The notes under the pieces were generated by a model that made no database searches, was not told the origin of the DNA, and saw only the letters and a list, made by a program, of their open reading frames with translations. From the NCBI RefSeq assembly GCF_003031405.1, contig NZ_CP020469.1, forward strand, positions 4,464,001-4,528,000: a stretch of 64,000 nucleotides of DNA, in the 5' to 3' direction. The translations under genes were made by a program, and so were the position numbers. Below are positions 1 through 9,203 of this stretch, one piece after another (position 1 is the stretch's first letter; every line of letters starts with the position of its first letter). The DNA comes from Halomonas sp. 'Soap Lake #6'. GTDB taxonomy: Bacteria > Pseudomonadota > Gammaproteobacteria > Pseudomonadales > Halomonadaceae.

Positions 1-275
1 CCAGTGGTGAGATTCCCAAACTTCCCGTCAACCTGGCGCTGGTGAAGGAGTTCTCCGCGGTGGGGGTCTTCTGGGGCGCCTTCGTGCGTCGGGACCCGGT
101 GACCTTCGCCGCCAATATGCAGGAACTCTTTGTCTGGTACGAACAAGATCAGGTGCGTTTGCATATTGACCAGACCCTGCCGCTTTCGCGTGCCGCAGAG
201 GCGTTGCGCCGGGTGCTCGATCGTCAGGTCAATGGAAAGCTGGTGCTGGTGCCTGACGCTGTTGCCCAGCGCTGA
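1..275 (+). CDS. zinc-independent quinone oxidoreductase / MDR family, C-terminal fragment
   Basis: Only the last 90 or so codons are in the window; the frame is open at the left edge and ends at TGA 273-275. The segment starting IPKLPVNLALVKEFS, followed by GVFWGAFVRRDP, is typical of the C-terminal part of medium-chain NADPH:quinone oxidoreductases, which reduce quinones or enoyl compounds with NADPH. The tail with LPLSRAAEALRRVLDR and GKLVLVP fits the end of that family. It lies about 60 bp upstream of an acyl-CoA dehydrogenase on the same strand and so probably belongs to the same catabolic transcription unit. The substrate cannot be inferred from this fragment. Confidence 0.8.
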   Translation, partial: SGEIPKLPVNLALVKEFSAVGVFWGAFVRRDPVTFAANMQELFVWYEQDQVRLHIDQTLPLSRAAEALRRVLDRQVNGKLVLVPDAVAQR

Positions 276-338
276 TTCTTTTTCATGCTTACTTCGGCCG
301 CGCTTCGTCCAAGCCGCTGGCCCTACAGGAGTCGAATG

Positions 339-1592
339 ATGCACTTCGAATTCAACGAGCGGACTCAGGCACTGCGTGATCAACTGATCCGGTTTATGGA
401 GGAGCATATCGTTCCTCGTATCGGACAGCATCGCGAAGAGGTCAGAACCGGCCACTATCCAGTGTCCTTTATGGCGGAGCTCAAGGAGCTGGCGCGTGCC
501 GAGGGACTGTGGAATATGTTTCTGCCCGGGCTGCGGGACGATGAGCCTGGAACGCGGCTTTCCAACCTGGAGTACGCCCCGCTGGCCGAGCAGATGGGGC
601 GAGTACCCTGGTGTGCCGAGGTGTTCAACTGCAATGCGCCGGATACTGGCAACATGGAGTTGCTGCACATGTTCGCGACGCCAGCACAGCGTGAGCAGTG
701 GCTCGACCCTCTGCTCAACGGCGAGATTCGTTCTGCCTTCGCCATGACCGAGCCGGACGTGGCATCGTCCGATGCCACTAATATCCAAACCCTGATTACC
801 CGTGAAGGTGGTGACTACGTCATCAATGGCCGTAAGTGGTTCATCTCCAACGCCAGCCACCCCCACTGCCGGCTCTTTATCCTGATGGGAAAGAGTGATC
901 CGGACAATTCGGACCGTCATCGTCAGCAAAGCATGGTGCTAATCCCCCGGGATGCTCCGGGAGTGACGGTAGAGCGCAATATCACAGTGATGAACCATAC
1001 CAATCCCCATGGCCACTGCGAGATCACTTTTCGCAACGTCAGGGTGCCTGTCAGCAACTTGTTAGGCGGCGAAGGGGAAGGCTTTGCGATGGCCCAGGCG
1101 CGCCTTGGGCCGGGGCGGATACACCACTGCATGCGTTCTATTGGCCAGGCAGAGCTGGCCCTGGAGCTGATGATTGAGCGCTCCCAGGAGCGTAGGGCAT
1201 TTGGTAAACACCTTTATCAGTATGGCGCGGTATCTGACTGGATTGCCCATTCTCGGCTGGAGATCGAGCAGGCCAGGCTTCTGGTGCTGAAAACTGCCTG
1301 GATGATCGACCGAGTCGGCGCTAAGGCGGCTGCCAAGGAGATCTCCCTGATCAAGGCGCTGGTACCTAAGTTGCACACTCGAGTGGTGGATCGGGCAATG
1401 CAGACCTTCGGTGCCATGGGGGTGAGCCCGGACACGCCGTTGGCAGATATGTGGTCCCAAGGGCGAGCCTTACGCTTTGCCGATGGTCCCGATGAAGTGC
1501 ACTTGCGCAAGATTGCACGTATGGAATTGAAAGAGCGACAGGCCTCGCTCGGTAAGGGGGCGGCATACCTGACCCCACCGTTGCGAGACTGA
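339..1592 (+). CDS. acyl-CoA dehydrogenase, ACAD10/ACAD11-like
   Basis: A 417-residue FAD-dependent acyl-CoA dehydrogenase. Visible family signatures are AFAMTEPDVASSDATN (around residues 133-148), GRKWFISNASHP, LGPGRIHHCMR and, near the C-terminus, RFADGPDEVH (about 379-388). RIHHCMR and ADGPDEVH are characteristic of the dehydrogenase domain of animal ACAD10/ACAD11 and related bacterial proteins. In those systems the dehydrogenase works on a 4-phosphorylated acyl-CoA made by an APH-type kinase, and such a kinase is encoded at 18588. I chose ATG 339 because AGGAG at 327-331 sits 7 nt upstream; ATG 336 is the alternative, and the frame could extend to 285 without a good ribosome site. Electrons should pass to the ETF at 4146-5857. 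The role in 4-hydroxy-acid breakdown is inference. Confidence 0.88.
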   Translation: MHFEFNERTQALRDQLIRFMEEHIVPRIGQHREEVRTGHYPVSFMAELKELARAEGLWNMFLPGLRDDEPGTRLSNLEYAPLAEQMGRVPWCAEVFNCNAPDTGNMELLHMFATPAQREQWLDPLLNGEIRSAFAMTEPDVASSDATNIQTLITREGGDYVINGRKWFISNASHPHCRLFILMGKSDPDNSDRHRQQSMVLIPRDAPGVTVERNITVMNHTNPHGHCEITFRNVRVPVSNLLGGEGEGFAMAQARLGPGRIHHCMRSIGQAELALELMIERSQERRAFGKHLYQYGAVSDWIAHSRLEIEQARLLVLKTAWMIDRVGAKAAAKEISLIKALVPKLHTRVVDRAMQTFGAMGVSPDTPLADMWSQGRALRFADGPDEVHLRKIARMELKERQASLGKGAAYLTPPLRD

Positions 1593-1620
1593 AAGTTATT
1601 TCAATTCTGCATAGTAAAAT

Positions 1621-1664
1621 TAAATACTGCTATTTGATATGTGGTTTTGCTGGTGATAGCTTTG
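1621..1664 (+). promoter_or_regulatory. upstream module shared with the maoC promoter region
   Basis: The 102-nt gap before the second acyl-CoA dehydrogenase contains TAAATACTGCTAT (1621-1633) and GGTGATAGCTTTG (1652-1664). Both 13-mers recur exactly, in the same order, upstream of the maoC gene at 17232-17244 and 17293-17305. The bases after the first 13-mer are also similar. Two exact 13-mers in order are unlikely by chance and suggest a duplicated or co-regulated promoter region. TGCTATTTGATATGT (1628-1642) also resembles the proposed IclR-type motif at 7116 and 10505. Confidence 0.5.
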
Positions 1665-1694
1665 GTTAAACATTCCTAGAGGTTGGAGAGCGGT

Positions 1695-2891
1695 ATGAAT
1701 ATCGATTTGACCGGCGACGAGCTCGCCTTCCGCGACGAGGTGCGGGCCTTCTTTCAAAATGAGCTGCCCCCCCAGGTCACGGAGAAGATCCAGAGCGGCT
1801 TACGTATCAGCCGTGACGACCAGATCGCCTACCAGCAGGCACTCCATGCCAAGGGGTGGGCAGGGGCGAATTGGCCGGTGGAATACGGCGGTACGGGCTG
1901 GAGCGCTACCCAGAAGTACATCTTCAACAATGAGGCGGCCACTGCTCAGGCACCACGTATCATTCCTTTCGGCCTCACTATGGTGGCGCCGGTCATCTAT
2001 ACCTTTGGTAACGAGGAGCAGAAGCAGCGCTTTCTACCCGATATCCTCGCCAGCAAGGTGTGGTGGTGTCAGGGGTATTCAGAGCCCAACGCGGGCTCCG
2101 ATCTGGCGGGGCTTAAGACTCGTGCAGTACGCGATGGCGACCATTACATCATCAATGGCACCAAGACCTGGACCACTCTGGGGCACTATGCCGACTGGAT
2201 TTTTTGCCTGGTTAGAACCAGCGATACCGGTAAGAAACAGGAAGGTATCAGTTTTCTGCTGATCGACATGAACTCTCCGGGGGTCAGCGTTACTCCGATC
2301 ATCACTCTAGATGGCCGGCGCGAAGTCAACGAAGTGAATTTCGAGGATGTTCGCGTGCCAGTAGAGAACCTGGTGGGTGAAGAGGGTAAAGGCTGGACCT
2401 ATGCCAAGGTTCTGTTGACCCATGAGCGAACCAATATCGCTGGTGTGGCATCCTCAAAGCAGCGCCTCAAACGATTACGCGAGATGCTCAGCGAGCCGCC
2501 TGCAGGCATGCCCAACCTTATTGATAACAGTGTCTTCATGGCGCGAGTCATGGAAACCGAGATCGAGCTCAAAGCGCTGGAGTTCACTGAGTTACGCGTG
2601 CTTTCTGCGGTTTCTACCGGTAAGGCGCCGGGGCCAGAGTCGTCGATACTCAAGATCAAGGGCACCGAGGTGCAACAGATGATCGATGAGCTCTACCTAG
2701 AGGCTTCTGGCCACTATGCCTTACCTTTCGTTCCGGAACAGTACGAAGAAGAGGGTGACGGGATCGTCATCGAACCGCATTTTGCCCCCAATACGGCGCC
2801 CCATTACTACAACAACCGTAAGGTCACCATCTTTGGCGGCACCAATGAAATTCAAAAGAACATTATCGCCAAGGCGGTTCTGGAACTCTGA
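1695..2891 (+). CDS. acyl-CoA dehydrogenase, large-subunit type (PimC/FadE-like)
   Basis: A 398-residue acyl-CoA dehydrogenase with the usual order: N-terminal helical domain, middle FAD/substrate domain (GYSEPNAGSDLAGLKT; INGTKTWTTLGHYADW) and C-terminal helical domain ending FGGTNEIQKNIIAKAVLEL. The C-terminal Glu of the YEGT motif of medium-chain dehydrogenases is replaced (FGGT). A Glu at residue 244 in THERTN sits where isovaleryl/long-chain dehydrogenases carry theirs, so it is the likely catalytic base. ATG 1695 follows GGAGAG; an in-frame TTG at 1683 is less likely. The next dehydrogenase starts 11 nt downstream. Such tandem pairs often form heteromeric enzymes for dicarboxyl-, cyclic or steroid-side-chain-CoA substrates (PimC/PimD, ChsE-type). 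Pair assembly is inferred. Confidence 0.88.
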   Translation: MNIDLTGDELAFRDEVRAFFQNELPPQVTEKIQSGLRISRDDQIAYQQALHAKGWAGANWPVEYGGTGWSATQKYIFNNEAATAQAPRIIPFGLTMVAPVIYTFGNEEQKQRFLPDILASKVWWCQGYSEPNAGSDLAGLKTRAVRDGDHYIINGTKTWTTLGHYADWIFCLVRTSDTGKKQEGISFLLIDMNSPGVSVTPIITLDGRREVNEVNFEDVRVPVENLVGEEGKGWTYAKVLLTHERTNIAGVASSKQRLKRLREMLSEPPAGMPNLIDNSVFMARVMETEIELKALEFTELRVLSAVSTGKAPGPESSILKIKGTEVQQMIDELYLEASGHYALPFVPEQYEEEGDGIVIEPHFAPNTAPHYYNNRKVTIFGGTNEIQKNIIAKAVLEL

Positions 2892-2902
2892 GGAAAACGA
2901 CT

Positions 2903-4033
2903 ATGGATTTTGCACTCAATGACATTCAGCAGATGCTCCAGGACAGTGCGGCGAAGTTCATTCAGAACGACTATGACTTCGAAACCCGTCGCCGTCTAAC
3001 CGAGAGTGAGCTGGGCTACAGTGAGGAAAACTGGAAGCTTTTTGCCGAGCTGGGCTGGTTAGCGCTACCTTTCGATGAAGCCTATGGTGGTCTGGGCGGT
3101 AGTCTGACCGACTTGATCGTGCTGCAAACCGAATTTGGCCGTGGCCTGGTCGTAGAGCCTTACTTCTCCACGGTAGTCCTGGGCGGCAACCTGATTCAGC
3201 GCCATGGTAGCGAAAGCCAGCAGTCAGAATTGCTTGAGCGGCTTATCGCCGGTGAGCTAAAGCTGGCGTTTGCCCAGGCCGAGCCGCAGTGCCATTCGTC
3301 CATCACGGATATCGATACGTCAGCCGAGCGTAGTGAAGAGGGCTACCATCTCACGGGTCACAAGGCCGTGGTGCTAGGGGCACCGAGCGCCGACCTCCTG
3401 GTTGTGGCCGCTCGCACCAGTGGCAATCGAGGTGATAAGAATGGACTGTCACTGTTCCTGGTAGATCCGACCCAGCCGGGCGTCACTATGCAGGCCTACC
3501 CGACCAATGACGGTTTTCGTGGCGCTGAAATTCGTTTCGATAGCGTCAAGGCAACCCTTCTGGGGGAGGTGGACAGTGCCTACGATGCTATCCAGGCGAC
3601 TTTGAATGACGCCATCGTGGCGCTGTCCGCCGAAGCGGTTGGCGTCATGGAGAAGCTGCTCAATGCCACTGTCGAGTTCTGCAAGGTGCGCAAGCAGTTC
3701 GGTCAGCCTATCGGCAAGTTCCAAGTGTTACAGCATCGCATGGCTGACATGTTCATGGAGTGTGAGCAGACGCGCTCAATGCTCTATTTCGGCGCGATTA
3801 CCGTTGCTGGTGGCGGTGAGGAGGCGAGTCACGCTGCCTCCATGTTGAAGGTGAAAGTGGGTAGTGCCGGTCGCTTGGTCGGCCAGCAGGCGGTACAGCT
3901 ACATGGTGGTATGGGCGTGAGTGATGAACTCGATGTCGGTCACTTTTTCAAGCGAATTACCATGATCAATACCCTGCTTGGCTCCCGTGATGAGCATCTG
4001 CAGCGACTGATTCGTAACGCCCAGGCAGCGTGA
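2903..4033 (+). CDS. acyl-CoA dehydrogenase, small-subunit type (PimD-like)
   Basis: A 376-residue acyl-CoA dehydrogenase homologue. Recognisable elements are the N-terminal domain with GGLGGSLTDLIVLQTEFGRGLVVEPY, the middle domain with LAFAQAEPQ, and the C-terminal KVRKQFGQPIGKFQVLQHRMADMF and QLHGGMGVSDELDVGHFFKR. The position of the medium-chain catalytic Glu reads TLLGSRDEH, so it is not the usual YEGT. GAGGA 8 nt before ATG 2903 is a good ribosome site. The 11-nt spacing from the preceding dehydrogenase argues for translation from one message and for a two-subunit enzyme in which this is the smaller, possibly non-catalytic partner. The substrate is unknown. Confidence 0.85.
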   Translation: MDFALNDIQQMLQDSAAKFIQNDYDFETRRRLTESELGYSEENWKLFAELGWLALPFDEAYGGLGGSLTDLIVLQTEFGRGLVVEPYFSTVVLGGNLIQRHGSESQQSELLERLIAGELKLAFAQAEPQCHSSITDIDTSAERSEEGYHLTGHKAVVLGAPSADLLVVAARTSGNRGDKNGLSLFLVDPTQPGVTMQAYPTNDGFRGAEIRFDSVKATLLGEVDSAYDAIQATLNDAIVALSAEAVGVMEKLLNATVEFCKVRKQFGQPIGKFQVLQHRMADMFMECEQTRSMLYFGAITVAGGGEEASHAASMLKVKVGSAGRLVGQQAVQLHGGMGVSDELDVGHFFKRITMINTLLGSRDEHLQRLIRNAQAA

Positions 4034-4064
4034 CGCCCCGGTCATATTTGCTGATGCATTGCTC

Positions 4065-4115
4065 CGAACGCTGCTGACCCGGTACGACTCAGTCGTGCCG
4101 GTGCCGCAGCGTTCG
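4065..4115 (+). other. long two-part hairpin between the dehydrogenase pair and etfB
   Basis: Outer arms CGAACGCTGC (4065-4074) and GCAGCGTTCG (4106-4115) are perfectly complementary. An inner arm, 4079-4089 with 4091-4101, pairs with one G-U. No T-run follows. It lies in the 112-nt gap before etfB and could be a Rho-dependent end or an mRNA processing/stability element separating dehydrogenase and ETF expression. Confidence 0.5.
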
Positions 4116-4145
4116 TGTCAATAGCTGACTCAGAGAGGTATGAAG

Positions 4146-4918
<773 letters not shown>

Positions 4919-4922
<4 letters not shown>

Positions 4923-5857
4923 GCATCTTGGTACTTGCTGAACATCACGACGGCCAGCTCGCTGGCGCCACTGCTCACGTGGTCGCGGCGGCCCAGGCTA
5001 TCCAGCAGGACAGCGGTGGCGACATCGACATCCTGGTGGTCGGCGAAAATGTCGCTACCATTGCCGAGGCCGCCGCCAAGCTCGACGGTGTGAGTAAGGT
5101 CCGCGTCGCCGATAATGCCGTCTACGCCCACCAATTGGCTGAGCCGGTGGGCGCTCTGCTGGTTGAACTCGTCAATGATTATGGTCACATTCTGGCTGCC
5201 GCCTCCACCACTGCTAAGAACATCATGCCGCGCGTCGCTGCGCTCAAGGATGTGTCGCAGATCTCCGAGATCGTTGCGGTGGGTGCGGCCGACACCTTCA
5301 AGCGCCCGATCTACGCCGGCAACGCCATCGCCACCGTGCGGAGCGCCGATGTCCTTAAGGTGATCACCGTGCGCAGCACCGGCTTCGATGCAGTAGGGAC
5401 GAACGGAAATGCCAGCATTGAGACTGTCGACACGGTGGTAGAGAACAACCAATCAACCTTTATCCGGCAGGAGCTGGCCGAGAGCGATCGACCCGAGCTG
5501 GCCGGTGCCAAGGTGGTCATCTCTGGTGGCCGTGGCATGGGCAGCGGTGAGAACTTCAAGCTGCTCGACGGCATCGCCGACAAGTTGGGGGCGGCCATCG
5601 GCGCCTCACGCGCGGCGGTGGACGCTGGCTTCGTGCCCAACGACATGCAGGTGGGCCAGACCGGCAAGATCGTCGCCCCCGACCTCTATATCGCTGTGGG
5701 CATCTCGGGTGCCATCCAGCATCTGGCCGGGATGAAGGACTCCAAGGTGATCGTTGCGATCAACAAGGACGAGGAGGCCCCGATCTTCCAGGTCGCCGAT
5801 TATGGCTTGGTCGGTGATTTATTCGAGATCCTGCCTGAATTGGAAAGCAAGCTCTAA
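4919..5857 (+). CDS. etfA: electron transfer flavoprotein, alpha subunit
   Basis: A 312-residue ETF alpha subunit carrying the FAD. The C-terminal FAD-binding domain is clear: [55 protein letters not shown] and [21 protein letters not shown]. The length is normal for bacterial ETF alpha. It overlaps etfB by four bases and is followed by a hairpin, so etfBA ends here. Confidence 0.97.
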
Positions 5858-5873
5858 GGAAGGTGGGGTTCCG

Positions 5874-5904
5874 TGCAGTGCCCGTTGTGCTGACGGGCAC
5901 TGCA
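5874..5904 (+). terminator. hairpin after etfA
   Basis: A perfect 12-bp inverted repeat (5874-5885 with 5893-5904, 7-nt loop) starts 16 nt after the etfA stop. It is followed by a G-run rather than T residues, so it could be a Rho-dependent end or mRNA-protecting hairpin. Confidence 0.5.
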
Positions 5905-5945
5905 TGGGGGCATAGTGATGGCCTGTGCCAGTAGGCAGTAAGAAA

Positions 5946-6044
5946 GCCTCGACCAAAGGTCGAGGCGAAAAGATCGAAACTGGTTGTCGAAACTTGGTTG
6001 TCAAAACTTAGTTGTCAAAACCTGGCCTTACGAAACAGTAAGGC
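5946..6044 (-). terminator. two hairpins and a tandem repeat after porin gene
   Basis: Downstream of the minus-strand porin are two hairpins: 6025-6030 with 6039-6044, directly after the stop codon, and 5946-5954 with 5958-5966 (9 bp, AAA loop). Read on the minus strand the second is followed by TTTCTT, as expected of an intrinsic terminator. A 14-bp tandem repeat lies between them. Confidence 0.55.
5977..6017. repeat. tandem repeat, 13-14 bp x 3
   Basis: Three consecutive copies of AAACTTGGTTGTCA-like sequence (5977-5989, 5990-6003, 6004-6017) with one or two differences each, placed between the hairpins that end the porin gene. Confidence 0.8.
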
Positions 6045-6048
6045 GCGA

Positions 6049-7041
6049 TCAGAACGTCAGCTTCGCGCCGACGCTCAGGCTGCTCTGGCCGTCGAGGTCA
6101 AAACGGCCGTTCTCAATGAAGAACATCAGATCTTCGTTGAAGCGCTTCTGCAGCGTGACCACCGTTCCCTTGTTGTCCTGAGAAGACATAAGGTCATCAT
6201 CGAAACTGCGCTCGTAATAGCCAGCGCCTAGCGTATAGCCATTGTGGGTATAGCTGGCTGCGATGCCGTAGGTTTCCCTGTCCATGTTAGCGAAACCTTT
6301 GAAGTCCGAATGCTCGTAAGTTGCCCCAAGGTGCAAGCCGTGGTTGGTATAGCCAATCGTGGCAGTTGTTCGTACGGCATCATCTTCGGCCAAGGCATGA
6401 ACTGCCAGGCGATCGATATACACTTGGCCGATAGCGGCTCTTAAGCCGGATAGGTCGCTCTCCTCGTCAGCTTGCCATTCTAGCCACCAGGTCACGTAGT
6501 CGGAGTCGGTGCCGCTGTCGGTGCTGCCCGTTAGGTAGGAGAGCAGACCCTGAAAACCATACTTACGAGGACTCAGCCAGGCCAGCACATGGGAGGATGT
6601 CTCTGCCTGGTCGAATATCTGTGACACGCCGTTGTTGGCATAAGCGCGGTTGGTCTCAAAGATATCGACCGCACTATACAGAATTAAGTACTGACTGCTG
6701 GGCGTCTTTGGTGCAATCACAAAAGTGCCGAACTGGGTTGGGAATAGAAGGCGAGCATTGCGTATTTCAAGCTCATTATCATCATTTGCATTATCGCTAC
6801 TGTCATTCACCGCCGCGGTGAATTCGGCTTCGAGCTCGTAGACAGCGGTGATGTTGGCGTACTGACCCATTCCCCTGAGGCCCAGGCGAACGTCATAAGC
6901 TTCTACCGAGCGGTCCTGATTTTCTTGATCAATGACGCGGGCGGCGATCTGACCATAGAGTTCGGGTGTGCCCTGAGCGGCGGCAGTCGTGGAGAGTAAG
7001 CAGAAGCCGGCGCACAAAGCCGAGATCTTGTTGGTAGTCAT
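6049..7041 (-). CDS. outer-membrane porin (Gram-negative porin superfamily)
   Basis: A 330-residue outer-membrane beta-barrel protein. Residues 1-22 form a signal peptide (hydrophobic ALCAGFCLLSTTAAAQG); the mature part begins with TPELYGQIAARV and ends LSVGAKLTF with the terminal Phe needed for Bam-mediated assembly. Alternating aromatic strands such as ATIGYTNHGLHLGATYEHSDF and SYTHNGYTLGAGYYERSF are typical of trimeric general porins. It is divergent from the ETF-QO gene, and its upstream region carries a motif (7116-7130) resembling one in front of the TRAP operon, so it may admit the substrate of this catabolic locus. That link is inference. Confidence 0.85.
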   Translation of the reverse strand: MTTNKISALCAGFCLLSTTAAAQGTPELYGQIAARVIDQENQDRSVEAYDVRLGLRGMGQYANITAVYELEAEFTAAVNDSSDNANDDNELEIRNARLLFPTQFGTFVIAPKTPSSQYLILYSAVDIFETNRAYANNGVSQIFDQAETSSHVLAWLSPRKYGFQGLLSYLTGSTDSGTDSDYVTWWLEWQADEESDLSGLRAAIGQVYIDRLAVHALAEDDAVRTTATIGYTNHGLHLGATYEHSDFKGFANMDRETYGIAASYTHNGYTLGAGYYERSFDDDLMSSQDNKGTVVTLQKRFNEDLMFFIENGRFDLDGQSSLSVGAKLTF

Positions 7042-7357
7042 ACCCCTTCCTTTTGATTATTAGTTGTACTTGTCGGCCATGCAGGCTGCAGGTATCGGGA
7101 GGTAGACCTGATGACCGTATTGCGATATTATGTTTTGCTATGCAGTACTTCAATTCCGTCAAGTGGTACATAGGTCTAATATTTGATAGTATTTTGACTT
7201 TTGTGGAATTGAAGGTCGTTTGGAGATATGAGCATGAGGCCCAGGTGGCTCGATCTCCCAGAGGGGGTGCTGGGCGAAGTCAGGTGGGTAACAACAGCCA
7301 GGTGAGTAACAACAGACAGGTGGGTATCAACAGAAGAGGGGGATAGCAGAGAGGGCT
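7042..7357. promoter_or_regulatory. divergent intergenic region, porin / ETF-QO
   Basis: 316 nt separate two divergent genes. CGTATTGCGATATTA (7116-7130) matches CGTATTGTGAAATAG upstream of the TRAP operon at 12 of 15 positions. On the minus strand the neighbouring CTGCATAGCAAAA matches CTGCATAGTAAAA upstream of the second dehydrogenase (1607-1619) in 12 of 13 positions. The region also holds an 18-bp tandem repeat just before the ETF-QO start. No further gene is visible. Confidence 0.45.
7281..7334. repeat. tandem repeat, 18 bp x 3
   Basis: Three head-to-tail copies of CAGGTGGGTAACAACAGA-like sequence (7281-7298, 7299-7316, 7317-7334) with one to two substitutions each. The array ends 23 nt before the ETF-QO start codon, so it lies in its 5' leader. 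Confidence 0.88.
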
Positions 7358-9019
7358 ATGGCAATACAAAGAGATGTGATGGAATTCGACGTGGTCATCG
7401 TCGGCGCCGGGCCCTCGGGCCTATCGGCGGCCTGCCGGCTGATGCAGCAGGCGGATGAAACCGGCCAGGAACTGACAGTGTGCGTGGTGGAGAAGGGCTC
7501 AGAAGTGGGCGCCCATATCCTATCCGGGGCGGTTTTCGAGCCCCGCGCCTTGGCTGAGCTATTCCCCGACTGGGAGGCGCGCGGCGCTCCCCTGACCATC
7601 CCCGCGACCCGTGACGAGCTCTACCTGCTCAAGGATGCTGATAAGGCCCAAAAGCTGCCCAATGCCCTGGTGCCCAAGTCGATGCATAACACCGGCGGCG
7701 AACTACCTCGCTATGTGATCAGCGCTGGCAACCTGTGCCGCTGGTTGGCTGAACAGGCCGAGGGCCTGGGCGTGGAGATCTTCCCCGGCTTTGCCGCCCA
7801 GGAAGCTGTTATCGAGGACGGCACGGTCAAGGGTATTCTGATCGGTGATATGGGAGTGGCCGCCGATGGCCAGCCCAAAGAGGGCCATATGCCGGGTATG
7901 GAACTGCGTGCCAAGTACACCCTGTTCGCTGAAGGGGCGCGGGGCCACTTGGGCAAGCGACTGATCCAGAAATTCGACCTGGCCGCTGGCAAAGATCCTC
8001 AGCACTACGGTATCGGCTTGAAGGAGCTGTGGGATATCCCCGCTGAGAAGCACGAGCCCGGCCTGGTACTGCATGGCTCTGGCTGGCCTCTGGACAAGTC
8101 TACCCATGGCGGCTGGTTCCTCTATCACGCCGAGAATCACCAGGTGGTGGTGGGGCTAATCATGGATCTCTCCTACCAGAACCCCTGGCTGTCGCCGTTC
8201 GACGAATTCCAGCGTATGAAGCACCACCCAGTGTTGGCCAAGCACCTGGAAGGCGGCCAGCGGGTCGCCTACGGCGCTCGGGCCATCACCAAGGGCGGCT
8301 TCAACTGCCTGCCGAAGATGACTTTCCCCGGCGGCCTGTTAGTCGGCTGCGACGCCGGTACTCTCAATTTCGCCAAGATCAAGGGCCTGCACACCGCCAT
8401 GAAGTCGGGCTTGGTGGCCGCCGAGAGCGTCTTCGAGGCGCTCGCCGCGGGTGATGAAGGCGGCCAGGAACTGACCACCTTCACCACCAAGTGGGAGGCC
8501 AGCTGGGCCTATGCCGAACTCAAGGAGAGCGCCAGCTTCGGCCCGGCGATCCACAAGTACGGCACCGTCGGTGGCGGTGCTTACAACTTCGTCAATCAGC
8601 TGCTGGGCGGCAAGCTGCCCAATGTCCATGACACCCGCGCGGATCATGCCCAGCTCAAGCCAGCCAGTGAATTCGAGAAAATCGACTACCCTAAGCCGGA
8701 CGGTAAGCTCTCCTTCGACAAGCTCTCCTCGGTGTTCCTTTCCAACACCAACCATGAGGAAGATCAGCCTTGCCACTTGCGCCTGTCCGATCCACAGTTA
8801 CCGATTCGCGACAATTTGCCTGAATATGCCGAGCCAGCGCAGCGCTACTGTCCAGCGGGGGTCTATGAAGTGGTGGAAGGGAGTGACGGCCAGCCAATGT
8901 TTCAGATCAACTTCCAAAACTGTGTGCACTGCAAGACCTGCGATATCAAGGACCCAGCCCAGAACATCACCTGGGTGGCGCCGGAAGGCGGTGGCGGACC
9001 GAACTATCCGAATATGTAA
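7358..9019 (+). CDS. electron transfer flavoprotein-ubiquinone oxidoreductase
   Basis: A 553-residue ETF-QO, which takes electrons from ETF and reduces ubiquinone at the inner membrane. An N-terminal FAD Rossmann motif, VVIVGAGPSGLSAACRLM, lies at about residues 12-29. The centre has the typical GWFLYHAENHQVVVGLIMDL and GCDAGTLNFAKIKGLHTAMKSG. The C-terminus carries the [4Fe-4S] ligands YCPAGVYE plus NCVHCKTCDIKDP. Length matches the family (about 550). ATG 7358 has GAGGG very close; ATG 7379 (MEFDVVIVGAGPSG) is a plausible alternative start. It completes the ACAD-ETF-quinone chain at this locus. Confidence 0.96.
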   Translation: MAIQRDVMEFDVVIVGAGPSGLSAACRLMQQADETGQELTVCVVEKGSEVGAHILSGAVFEPRALAELFPDWEARGAPLTIPATRDELYLLKDADKAQKLPNALVPKSMHNTGGELPRYVISAGNLCRWLAEQAEGLGVEIFPGFAAQEAVIEDGTVKGILIGDMGVAADGQPKEGHMPGMELRAKYTLFAEGARGHLGKRLIQKFDLAAGKDPQHYGIGLKELWDIPAEKHEPGLVLHGSGWPLDKSTHGGWFLYHAENHQVVVGLIMDLSYQNPWLSPFDEFQRMKHHPVLAKHLEGGQRVAYGARAITKGGFNCLPKMTFPGGLLVGCDAGTLNFAKIKGLHTAMKSGLVAAESVFEALAAGDEGGQELTTFTTKWEASWAYAELKESASFGPAIHKYGTVGGGAYNFVNQLLGGKLPNVHDTRADHAQLKPASEFEKIDYPKPDGKLSFDKLSSVFLSNTNHEEDQPCHLRLSDPQLPIRDNLPEYAEPAQRYCPAGVYEVVEGSDGQPMFQINFQNCVHCKTCDIKDPAQNITWVAPEGGGGPNYPNM

Positions 9020-9203
9020 GGGGAGCCTCTAGGGGTAGCTGTACCGGAGTGCAGACGGAGGTTTTGCATGGCGATCAAGGAGGGATTCAATGCAATACAT
9101 GTGATACGATAATTACAGTGAAAACCTTGATGTGCCAACGCTTATCGGACGATTGTTGAAGCGGTGGCACGGTTCGTTTCGAGTCTACATAAGATAATGG
9201 CTG

